64,000 nt of DNA from contig SWBL01000194.1 of the NCBI GenBank assembly GCA_024195585.1, positions 1 through 64,000 on the forward strand. Reading direction: 5' to 3'. Under the pieces are notes generated by a model. That model had not been told where the DNA came from, did no database searches, and was given only the letters and a program-made list of their open reading frames with translations. The stretch is from Aureobasidium sp. EXF-3400 (Eukaryota > Ascomycota > Dothideomycetes > Dothideales > Saccotheciaceae). Both the position numbers and the translations under genes were made by a program. Positions within the stretch are counted from its first letter, which is position 1, and each line of letters opens with the position of its first letter. Below are positions 1-10,203 of the stretch, one piece after another.

Positions 1-4
1 CTCA

Positions 5-95
5 TCTTCATTGGTCTAGTGGTCATGATTTCCGCTTGTCAGGAGTAAAATCTCGTCAAGCGCGGGAGACCAGGGTTCGATTCCCTGATGGAGAG
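5..95 (+). tRNA. tRNA-Asp (GTC) with a 19-nt intron
   Basis: The acceptor stem pairs 5-11 with 88-94 (one T-G wobble) and the discriminator base is G95. The T arm contains the B-box GGTTCGATTCC near 74-84. The anticodon stem TCCGC (31-35) pairs with GCGGG (62-66), and the loop reads T-T-G-T-C-A, giving anticodon GTC at 38-40. The loop is interrupted one base 3' of the anticodon, the canonical position for nuclear tRNA introns, by 42-60 (19 nt). The mature tRNA would be 72 nt before CCA addition. The layout matches eukaryotic tRNA-Asp. Confidence 0.92.
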
Positions 96-1226
96 CACAA
101 CTTTTTGTTTTGTAGAGATGGTGATAGGAACACACTGGTGCGACCGTGTCTCGCTCAACGTGCGTTTGGTTCTAAGGCTGCGTTTTTGTTGCCATGTAAC
201 TTACTCGTACTCGGCTTTGGGTGATTGGCGAGGGTAGGTCAGGGTGTCACCGGCATCTACTAACCCAAGATCTTCGATCAACGATATCTCGACGATCAGT
301 GACCCTGTTGGATTTCTGAGATTTGCATATCGCTCTGCGAATACTGATTGTGTATCTCTTGCTTTTCCGCTCTTTTTTATTCTACAGTTCAAGATTGTCA
401 GGTTGCTTTGAGATCGGAATTAATGCCTATCCGCCTAGCTGGGGAAACGCCCCACGTCGCCAAGGATCACTCGATGCTTTGTTCCCTACACCACTTGCGC
501 CCGAGTGCTAAATGCTCTACGGCGAGGGCTGGCTGAATTTTCTATCAATGCTCCAACTCCTCGGCCATGACCGAGGACACTACTACGTAGTGTGCCGTGT
601 ACATGGTCAACCAAAGGTTACATCCTGCCGAGAAGTGGATTTAGATGATCTACACGATAGATAGAGTTCCAAGCATACAGCCAATCAACGTCGAGTCCCC
701 GCATCAAATCGCCCGAGCCACGATTTGATGGATAATGTCTACGTCACAGACCATGCTCTCAGTTTTCATTCCTGAAATTTGCGGCAGCAAGTGTAGACTT
801 CTTTGCGCTGAAATCAGTGAGAAGATGGTGTCGAGGTGGAGTAGGGAGTAAAGGTTGCTGGCGCGAGCAAAGGCTAAACGACTGTAAGGTTAACGGAAAC
901 GGATTGTGATAGACTGGCTACTGCATATAGCGGCATGTAGTTGCAGCAAACGCTCTCAGGTCGTCTCCGCAAGCGGTAAGTGGTAAGTTAACGATAGTAC
1001 GGATGGGCCATGGCAGCAAGAATTTTTTGAGAGTGGCGTATGAATCCTACGCTCAGTGATAAGACAAAACCAGGCAGCGGTCGCTCCTGCCTTTCAGTCT
1101 GCATCCACTTCCAATACGCACGCGACTGGACTTGTTCAGTATTTTGCGACAGAACCGAGCGACCTTCAATTGACAAGACAAACAAGCTCAGCTCAGCTCA
1201 GCTCAATTGAGCGATACGAAAACACC
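96..1226. other. Intergenic, tRNA to MFS gene
   Basis: No convincing gene was seen. Short frames here lack family motifs or plausible splice structure. The distal part (about 1000-1226) is presumably promoter and 5' leader of the MFS transporter. Confidence 0.6.
1185..1212 (+). repeat. (AGCTC)x4 microsatellite fused to a 12-bp palindrome
   Basis: Four exact AGCTC units occupy 1185-1204. The end of the array merges into the perfect palindrome GCTCAATTGAGC (1201-1212). It lies 15 nt upstream of the MFS start codon, so it probably sits in the 5' leader. Confidence 0.85.
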
Positions 1227-3097
1227 ATGATGGATTTTCTCAAGTACTCCAAGCAGAGTGAAGATGTCCAGACTCAAGATGAAAAGAGTCTGCGGCACAT
1301 GTCATCCAACCAAGCCGAGGCTGAGGTAGGCCAAGCTACAGTCGCCGTCGCGCCTGAAGCAGGACTCTCGATTGGCAACGTTCTCAAAGGCCACTCGGCG
1401 CACAACCTCACGCCCTTCGAGAAGAAAGCGGCTCTGATCAATGCCGAACTCGACAAATTTGGCATGGGCAGGTACCAATGGTGCATCTGGTTCCTGTGCG
1501 GCTTCGGTTACTTCTTGGATCTGGCTTGGTCGCAAGGTGTTGGTTTGATTGCTTCAGCTATCTACCAGGAGATGGACGTGCCTCCTAACCATCAGGGAAC
1601 AATTTTTTCTTGTGCCAACGCCGGTCTGGCTGTCGGTGCTTTCACCTTTGGCATCCTGGTTGATGTCATTGGCCGTCGTTGGGCCTTCAATTTGACATGT
1701 CTGATCACTTCCGTCTTCGGTCTTATCTTGGTATGCCTCGTTCGTATCACCTACCCTTGCAAAAGCTGACTTTCAGTAAGGCTGCTCCCAAGGACAATTA
1801 CGGCGCCATTTGCGCCATCTACTTCCTTGCTTCTCTAGGTCTCGGCGGAAATATTCCCATTGATGCCACAATCGCTCTCGAATTCCTCCCTCAAAACCGC
1901 CGCTTTCTTGTTTCTCTTCTCTCCTTGTGGCAGCCAATTGGTGTCGTCTTTGCAACTGGCGTCGCCTATGGCACTGCAGCACAGCCCAAGTGGCGTTGCA
2001 ATATAGACTATCCCGCTTGCAGTACTGGAAAAACGCCTTGCTGTACCGAAGACAGCAACATGGGTTGGAGATACACACTCATCATCCTTGGAAGCGCTAC
2101 TTTGTTTGTCTTCTTCTTGCGCTTTTTTGTCTTTACCTTCCGCGAGTCGCCCAAGTTCCTTGTCAGCCGAGGAAGAGAGGCAGAAGCCATTGAAGTTCTG
2201 CACAAGATTGCCAAGTTCAACAGAGCTCCTCCACCCGTCTTGACTGTTGCTCATCTTGCCGCTGTTGACGAAATCTCTTCGTTGCCTACCGGTGAGCTTG
2301 AAGCTTCTGGCCAACATCTCAGCACCATGGACACACTCAAGCGTGTTCTCAAGAATACTGCCCACAGCTTCAAGCATCTCAAAGCTCTTTTCACCAACAA
2401 GCTGCAAGTTTTTATCTTTGTGCTTTTGGCCATTGCCTACATGGTGAGTGCTCCCTTCATACTATAGGTTACCTTGACGAGAAACTAACGTTACTCCTCG
2501 AAGGGTGATTACTGGTCTTTCAATCTCGCCAGTCAATTCTTGCCCTTGATTCTTCTCCGAAATGAAGTCACTGCATCTGGTTCCGTTGAAGAGACTTACG
2601 TACACTACATTGCCATCTATACGCCTGGCATTCTCGGTGCTATCATCGCCATGGCATCCGTTCAGTTGCCTCTTGTCGGTAGAAAATGGTCGCTTGTCAT
2701 CTCTGCTCTTTGTCAGGGTCTTGCAATGGCCATGTATACTCAGGTCACCAACGTCCCCCCCTACGTCGGTCTGAACGCCTTTGAATACATCATGCAGACT
2801 GTGAGTTCTTGGAGCTGCTTCGATTCGCATCATGAGCTAATTCTGATACAACAGTACTTCAATGCTGTTCTTTACGCCTCAGCACCTGAACTTTCCGACA
2901 CCGCCTATCGTGGAAGTGCTAGCGGCATGCTGTCCTGCTTGGGCCGCATTGCCGGTATTGTTGCGCCTTTCGCAGGAGAAAACTTGCTTGCCTCAAACAG
3001 CTCGGGTATCCTCTGGCTCGGCGCTGGTGGCATTTGGCTATCCGCAATCACCATGGTCTTCCTTCCTGTCGAAATGAGGGATCGCCAGATGTTCTAG
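1227..3097 (+). CDS. MFS transporter, sugar-porter/SV2-like
   Basis: A 12-helix major facilitator of about 568 residues, expected in the plasma membrane; the substrate cannot be told. There are four exons: 1227-1730, 1781-2443, 2504-2800 and 2855-3097. Introns start GTATGC, GTGAGT and GTGAGT. The first acceptor must be TAAG at 1780, because CAG at 1776 would break the frame. The first in-frame ATG is 1227 (a second follows at 1230). Visible marks are a first helix after GRYQWC (about residue 86), the loop-2/3 signature DVIGRRW (about 150), the mid-protein FRESPKFL motif (about 290) that follows TM6 in sugar-porter and SV2-like carriers, and a Cys-rich extracellular loop (CNIDYPAC..CC). Intron 3 contains no in-frame stop. 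Family is sure, substrate unknown. Confidence 0.88.
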
Positions 3098-6000
3098 ACG
3101 TCATCTTCTCGATCTTGCCCAGTTACGTGTAACATTTTCTTCGAGGCATGCTTGTCCGGACTCAAACAACTGGACTCACATGCATTGCTTGCTCTACTTA
3201 TGACATGATACCCTGCAAATAAGCTCATTGCTTTGTTCTTTCCTAATATTTCCTCTGGCAACAATTGTGTTGTATCAACTTACCACTTTCTACGTTTGCT
3301 GTAATAATAAGAGAGATCTGTTCAATATGTATCAATAGTATTTTTCTCGCCACTTTCAATAATGCCTCTTTCTAGTGAAACAACTGTTCACGCATTATGA
3401 CTGCGACGCTTGCAATCGACAGGCTTTTCAGCGCTATATAATCCTGCCACATGGCCGAAGTAATATCATACCATGTCATGGGCGTCATGACTAGCGACAT
3501 GACCTCTCAAATGGCTGTCAACATTCCAGTTGCTGGGCCCCGTGTCTCCGACGAGGTATGTCACCAACAGTCACCGCGCGAGTCGGGTCTTCGACGCGGT
3601 ATCCTTTACACTCTCGCTCGTCGAGGACGGTCGATACTCTATGCAATCCGACAATTGTTAGGCCCCGTGTCTCCGACGAGATATGTTACTAATAGTCACC
3701 GCGCGAGTCGGGTCTTCGACGCAGCATCCTTTATACTCTCGCTTCGTCGAGGACGGTCGATACTCTATGCAATCCGACAACTATCATTCATACTAATTCC
3801 GACTATCTGGAGGATGCGGTAGCAGCAGATATCGTTCACGGACGTGCTGTGTGAGCCTAACAATACGCAAGAACAGTACTTGTCTCTTTGATTTCCTTGT
3901 CAAGATACGCCTATGCTGATGTACTTCCAAGCAAGCGGGCAAAGATATTTCAACTCTCAAGGGGCCTTGCTGGGGCCTTGTGGCTTTGATGCCGAGCCTG
4001 ACTGGCGAGAATCCTAAACGTGGGTGTCATCAGCCTGATTAAGCTTGTTAATCAAGTGAGGAAAGCGTAGGGGGCTCGAAAGGGTCCGGCACAACGAACG
4101 TTTTTCATCTGACGGTCGTGGTGAACGGCAGACAAGGGGTCGAATTTCGGACTCAAGGATTACAGGGTGTGATCATCAAGGCGCAGAAGCAACGACCTTC
4201 GCACCTGCTGTAATTGTGTGCAATTACTAGAGAAGAATTCAGCATAGTGACTGCATCCTATTGACACTTCACGGTCGTTCCTTCCTGGAGAAAACACCTA
4301 CAATCCTGCTTCTCACAACGTCTGATGCAAATCGACCAGCAGAGTCAAAAATCAGTAGATCACAGAGACGACGGTCCATGCTAGCTGCAATAAAGCGGCC
4401 AGATGATGAACACAAAACCTACATTTAGCTCTCAGACTGATCAATGAATACAAGGCCGGTGCTGAGAATCAAGGTTCGATTCGCAAAGACCCCGCTCGAT
4501 GTTCAGTGACTCAACTCGGATTCCAAACATTGATCGCAGATGAAACAAACCTCGTGTCCACACTTTTAGCAACATCAAGTCATCGACTCATGATCGCTGT
4601 TCGGCCATGGCGATATTGCTTAGAAGACGAAGGAGGACCTGTAAATCGTGGACATGCCGACACGGTGCCTTGCACAAATGCTAAACCTTGCGCTCGTGCT
4701 CCCAGCCGGGTAGCTGCAGCCAACCCCAGATCAGGGAGCTGGAATGGTGTGGTTACACAAACGACTCTCGCGAAGCTGGGCCTAGCGTGCATTCCTCTGA
4801 GACAATGGCTTCCGCACCGTCTGTCTCGACGCAGAGAGCATACTGCATCAACTTACCGTTCGCAGTAGTGTGAAATTGCCTGGTTATTCAGTAGATTGGA
4901 GAGTGGTGGTGAGATTCTCACACTGCATTACGGCCGAGGGAGTGAGGGATCGTGTGCTCTTTGCTGTTTTCAGTAGGGCAACCATCAGGACCCCAAGGAC
5001 CGCAATGGTGGATTGGTTGCCTGCGTGTGTTGGGACGTGCATGCATGCATGCCTACTTCAAATCTCCACAGTCACGAGAATCAGGACCAAACAATGTGTC
5101 TGCCCAAGCCCTATGCATGTGCGGACCGTCCTGCCGCAGGGCGGGTGACCACATCTGCCAGGACCCCATGTGGTGTCTATGCGGCGTCATGACACCTATT
5201 GTATTCAGAAAAGGGGTGGAAGAGATATGTTGACCTTGCTTCAACTTCAGCCTGAGCTCAAGGTAGTGCTGAGTTTGCTCTTATGCTCGGTGAAATCCCT
5301 TTTCGGCTAGAGTTGCATAGCCGACATTGAAGAATGCTGATGGTGTTGGCCGGGTCCGGAGTCCTCCGTCAACAAGAACGCGATTGGACAGTGACTCAAA
5401 CAGGTACCAAAAGTAAACAGCACATGCAATATGACGGGGACTCGCTGGTAGAGCGGGCGGCGATAGCACGCTATGCTCTCTCTTGTTTTATGATGCATGT
5501 CATCTTGTCTCTCTGCAAACCAGTGGGTCCTGCAGATCTGAGGCTTGCCGACTGGACCGATGGAACGGGCCAGTCATCGGGAAGGCAACCAATCCCACGG
5601 TGAAGGCAGTGGCGTCGCCATCTGCAATCAGAGCTGGGAGCGTCTGAATCGATGTCTGCCTCAGCAACACATCTTGCTGGTAGAAGAGATTGTTCATGAG
5701 CTTCTTCTTTACTGTCGCAACCCAAAGAATGCTCTCAAAGAAGACAATAGCCGAGTATACTTCCAAAAGCAGTAACGCAGATTCAATGAGAGGTAGCTTG
5801 TCCCAAAGCGGGCAGACAGGAAAGCGTCAGAGGGTCCAGGCTTCAAGTCCCTATACGGATGCGGTGATGCTTGTCCGGCTTCAGTGATTTACCATTTGCA
5901 GGAAGACTGAGTTTGCAATCGGCACTTGCTCAATCTTCACGGACAGAGTTTGTACAAATACCTTTGACGAGACCGACAAAGAATCCTGGGAACCTGTTGA

Positions 6001-6658
6001 CCTTCTTTCTGCTTGTTTCGTTCTTCCTTTGGCAATTATCCCGACTTGTGGAAGCCATCCCGGGTTCTAAGGACTTTGTCTAACACAACAAACACCAAAG
6101 ATCGCCTGCGTTGAGACACAAGCAAAGCAATAGCTCAAAGCCTTAGCTCGTCATTCAGCAACAGCCACAATCCCAGTATTTGTCCAGAAACATTGCGATC
6201 TAGGAAGCAAGATTGCGGAAAGAGACAAGGTTCGTTGCATCTGCCTTTGATCCACGCACGTGGTTTACGTGGACGAATACATCCTTGTTCGTTCTTCTGA
6301 CAGCACAAGAGTTTCGCTTACCATGTCATAGCTTGCGAGTGTGTGGCCAACGAAGACGCATACTATCTTGCTTTTTGTGCCCCAAAGTGACACTGACTCG
6401 GAGCTCTTTCGACCTTTATCCGAGACCGCTTGGTACGAGGCTGGTGACTTAGCCTGTAGCCGATCCAAATCAAAACAGCAACACCCAAAGGCGACACAAT
6501 CGCTTTGCTGCCTTTTGCTTTATTCGTCGCCACATAATAGTTGTCCCAATACGCTGGACAAAGCCGACAGTCAGGACGTGCAAGATATCGAGCAAACTTC
6601 TGAAACAGCAAAAGCAACACCAAGTCCTGCTTCAATCTGAGAGCAGGTGAAAGTCGCA
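3098..6658. other. Gene-poor 3.5-kb stretch with tandem repeat
   Basis: Besides the duplicated 125-bp unit (3536-3780) no gene could be modelled on either strand. Frames of 60-120 codons exist but show no recognisable motif or consistent splice pattern. A 7-bp inverted repeat, TGATTAA-GCTTG-TTAATCA, lies at 4036-4054, and a (GCAT)n run at about 5040-5052. The last few hundred bases are probably promoter and leader of the HMG-box gene. Confidence 0.55.
3536..3780 (+). repeat. Two-copy 125-bp tandem repeat with RIP-like transitions
   Basis: Copy 1 (3536-3654) and copy 2 (3661-3780) align end to end with a 125-bp offset. They differ by about eight transitions and one inserted T in copy 2. Four changes are CpA in copy 1 to TpA in copy 2. 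Each unit carries an imperfect inverted pair: CCGTGTCTCCGACGAG (3540-3555) against CTCGTCGAGGACGG (3617-3630). Copy 1 also holds a perfect ACCGCG/CGCGGT pair that is broken in copy 2. Confidence 0.85.
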
Positions 6659-8130
6659 ATGTCGTCCAACCGGATCACTCAGTCAGGTCAATACGACCGA
6701 TCTCTGGACAACCAGCATGAGCTGTCCCACCTTGAGAGCTACAATGAAGGACAGGCCTATGACAACTTCACATTTGTAAGTCATCTTTCCACCAGAAAGA
6801 AGAATGCGCTGACCATGACAAGGATAACTCAGGATGGCCAGACGGCAGCAACCTGGATACGTACGACAACACCAACTACGATTATCAAGATGTCGGTGTC
6901 GGTACTCCAGCCTCTCGTCCCAATACCGGAAGCGATGGCAGCAGAAGGGCGCGAAGTGGGCGGACAACCAAGCCCATGGACTCGCCAATGAGTTCGTTGC
7001 GTTCTACGCCCGCAGCCAGCAGTCCTCGTATCGCCGGAGTGAGAAAAAACAGAGCCAAGAAAGTGCAGGAAGCAGATGTCGTACTTCAAGCACCTTTGAG
7101 TGTCTTGACCAAGGACTCTGATACACCCTTGAGAGATATGGAGGCATGGGCCAACAGATCGGTGGAAGAGAGACGTTCGGAGGTGACCAAAGCCAACAAA
7201 ATCGCGAGACCTATGAACAGGTTCATGTTGTACCGTTCGGCATACGCTGAGCGTACCAAGAAATGGTGCGACCAGAACAACCACCAGATCGTGTCGAAGG
7301 TCACGGGCCAAAGCTGGAAGAAGCTGGAGCCCAAAGAGATCAAGGATTACTACGACCGACTGGCGACGATAGAAAGAGAGAACCACCAGAGAGCATTCCC
7401 GGAGTACAAGTTCTCACCCGCGAAGGCCGTACCGAAGAAGAACCCGAAGCGCATTTTGGACTACCCCGAGAGCGCATACAGCGATTCAAATGACGACCGT
7501 GATGGCGAGTATCGGCCAAGACGTGCGGTCAAGCCGCCTCCAAGAATGACACATCCTTATGCCGACAACTACTCATATGCAGATGTGAAGTACCAGGCTG
7601 AAGATCCTAGAAGAAGCTCTGCACCGTACCAACAAGTGTTGCCATATGGTCAGGCACAGATGTACCCCAGCCATGCGTACTCATACGCAGTTGCCAACGG
7701 TCATGGTCAGTACGCATTGTACCAGCAGGGAGGTGGAGTGCAGCAGATGCAAGATAGTCGAATGGCAATGAACGGAACGCCAGCATCGATGGGATCCAGC
7801 GGAGCATTGGTATCGTTGCCTGGCGGACAGCACCATGAGTTGTTGCAGTCCAGAGGTCCAACACCAGTGTCGTCATATCAACAACCGCAGCACGGAGGCA
7901 ACTTCATGGATCACACCGGACTTTTGCTGCATCCTGATCACACGAACTACAACCTAGGACACGAGATGTCGGGCCTTGACGCCAACTTCCAGGATGCCAT
8001 GCACGGTGGATTTGATATGAGTGGCGGACAGGTGGCCACTGAGGAAACAGTGAATGATGAGTTTCTTGTGGATCCACAATTGGGAGGGATGCTAGACAAT
8101 TCGCCCTACCAGCAGTTCCTTGACGGATAA
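6659..8130 (+). CDS. HMG-box (SOX/Ste11-like) transcription regulator
   Basis: A predicted nuclear DNA-binding protein of about 474 residues. Exon 1 is 6659-6775 and exon 2 is 6823-8130. The acceptor CAAG at 6822 keeps the frame, while the stronger-looking CAG at 6832 would shift it, so alternative splicing would truncate the protein. The single HMG box (about residues 165-240) begins IARPMNRFMLYRS, then has the conserved Trp of SWKKLEPKE and KDYYDRLATIE, and ends with EYKFSP. This arrangement resembles Ste11-type sequence-specific boxes. A basic RKNRAKK stretch precedes it. The C-terminal half is rich in Gln, Tyr, Gly and Pro, like an activation region. No alpha-box gene lies nearby, so it is not an obvious mating-type locus. 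Confidence 0.85.
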
Positions 8131-8493
8131 AGGCAGCATGGAACAGATGACAGGATGACCCCGCGGTCTTGGGTGAATGGAATTATCGGATGAGCAGAGG
8201 TCGAATTGAATACGACAGGACATAATGGAGTCTGTAGTTGCAATAAAGGTAGCGTCGATGAAAGTCATTTTTGACAAGTTGTGCCTTCCTTGTCTTCCCG
8301 TCAGAGTGTCTCAGAATGGCCATGATCAGGCGAGAATGACTGCACAATGGACTCGAGTTGGAGAAAGAGCAGCGACGCGTCAAAATGGAAGTCACTGCTG
8401 ACAGAAGTGAAGCGTCATGGACGCGTGCGAAGCCGAATTCGTCGCGTCTCTCTTGGACCCCCGATCGCCCAAATTTCCACTCTCATCACAACA
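8131..8493. other. Intergenic, HMG gene to PSF1
   Basis: 3' region of the HMG gene and promoter of PSF1. No gene seen. Confidence 0.6.
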
Positions 8494-9227
8494 ATGTATG
8501 GAGACGTCGGCAATAAACTGGTACTGTGCAGTCATGTCATGTATTGCTGAGACCGACTAACATGCGGTCCTAGGTGCAACATGCAAAACGAACGCAGGCA
8601 CTTCCCCAGCTCCCGGCCTACCAGACTGAGCTCGTCCGTACCGTAGTACGTGAAGTCCGCGAGCTCAACCGAGAAGTCAACACTCTACTCGAGCCCTTTG
8701 GCTCCTCTTTCAACCCATCTCAGGACCCGGCAACCGCATGCGCTCTGCTCGTCAACCACCTGAGCATGCGTCGCAACAAACGTTGTCTCTTGGCCTACCA
8801 CCGCGTACGCACCGACAAGCTAGAAGACATGTGCTGGAGAGGCATCGATGTCATTGGCACCGATCAGACAACCGCCGAGCCCCAAGCTATGAACGCCGAA
8901 GATGCCAAGAGCAGTCTCAGTCCTGAAGAGGAAGAATACGTCCGTCTGTACAGCGATCTTTTGGCCGCATACAAGGATCAATGGACCGACATCGATCTGA
9001 CTGGCAGCCTGGAACCACCCACCGATCTCTTCATCGACGTTCGCGTCTTGAAAGACGCTGGTGAGATCCAAACAGAATACGGGTAAGTTGGTTTCAACAA
9101 GATCACGTACCGTCTGCTTACACGATTGACCAGAGCCATCAACCTCACCAAGAACAGTCAATTCTACGTTCGACAGGGAGATGTCGAGCGTTTGATTCAG
9201 CAAGGCTATTTGCAGAAGCTCAGTTGA
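8494..9227 (+). CDS. PSF1: GINS complex subunit PSF1
   Basis: PSF1 is one of four GINS subunits. GINS joins Cdc45 and Mcm2-7 to form the replicative helicase at origins and forks. There are three exons: 8494-8520, 8574-9082 and 9134-9227, giving 209 residues, the usual family length. The 9-codon first exon encodes MYGDVGNKL, the typical PSF1 start, and joins VQHAKRTQ. The block LVNHLSMRRNKRCLLAYHR is the family hallmark. The C-terminal B-domain segment FYVRQGDVERLIQQGYL is also typical. Introns are GTACTG..TAG (53 nt) and GTAAGT..CAG (51 nt). Identification is very secure. Confidence 0.96.
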
Positions 9228-10203
9228 GCCCTCGCACAATATCTAACAACTTTCTGCATGCCACTTTCCGAGATGGTGCCGCCAGCACATAGTCTTGTCT
9301 TGCGTCTTACAGGCATGCTTGTAACCAGGTCTCGAGTCTAGGAAGTCAGCTATATGCTTCTTGCTACCCGGCAAATCCAAGGCTCTTGCAATGGCAAGAC
9401 GCCCAGAAAAGATTGCTTGTACCATGTACAGCGACTTGCAGATTCTTGGGTCTAGGCGACACTATACGAAAAAGGATAGATTCAAGGAGCCAAGCGCTGC
9501 GATGACGGGTCAGATAGATGGCACAAGCGGAGGGCAGCAAGCATTCAGATTGTCTATGGACGCTGTCAGTCAGCGGATCGGATGGCCGGCTAGCACGAAT
9601 CAGTATGTGTGGGGTGGTTCGCGACCACTGGATGCGATTCATGCACATGCAAAAGCAAAAATGACGTCGACTGAGCAGGCCCTGCAGATTGGAAATTTTG
9701 CTCGCTGGACAGGTCTTCCAGCAAAGACTCAGGAATCAGGTGCCAAGTCGGGATGGCAGGGGAATAGTGATGGAGCACAAGACTATGTTGTCGCAGTTTT
9801 CAGGGTGGAGTGGTCTACGGGGTTTGTCTCGACAGTTGCAGCGATTTTAGTTTGGACAAAAGTGGAGCCAGGACTTTGACGGGGGCCAGCCAGACGTTTG
9901 CGTTTTCTGCTGAACATGTGGATTGCCGGTGGATGCGGCCTCCAGCTGCTGTTATCTCGCAACTAATTGAATCCTGTCAACGTTGATACTAGAATAGTGG
10001 CTGCTTTTTTCGCTCTCCTCTCTGCTGTCGACCTCATGCACATGCAGACTTGACTCTCGGCAATTGGCTCTCTGGGTCAGCGCACCTCCTGTCGTCTATC
10101 GTAGTCAGCCCACGTCCCTTCTTCGATAAGCAGGGCCAATCCCAAGAAGAGCGGCCGAGTCCACCAACAAGAATTGCAAAACCTGACGCCGCTCGGTCGC
10201 ACC
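9228..10203. other. Intergenic, PSF1 to SulP transporter
   Basis: Contains an open frame (first ATG 9391, stop 9879) without motifs or neighbouring splice logic, judged spurious. The final 200 bp serve as promoter/leader of the transporter. Confidence 0.55.

Noticed and set aside
3451..3822. 123-codon frame spanning the tandem repeat
   Set aside because: It is open only because a one-base insertion restores frame in copy 2; the peptide repeat reflects DNA duplication, not a protein.
4464..4490. B-box-like GGTTCGATTCG suggesting a second tRNA
   Set aside because: No acceptor stem, D arm or anticodon arm can be paired around it.
6659..8130. HMG-box gene as a mating-type MAT1-2 locus
   Set aside because: No SLA2, APN2 or other usual MAT flanking gene is present, and the box resembles Ste11-type regulators more than MAT1-2-1.
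9391..9879. 163-codon open frame between PSF1 and the SulP gene
   Set aside because: No motif, no conserved-looking composition and no promoter signs; likely chance.
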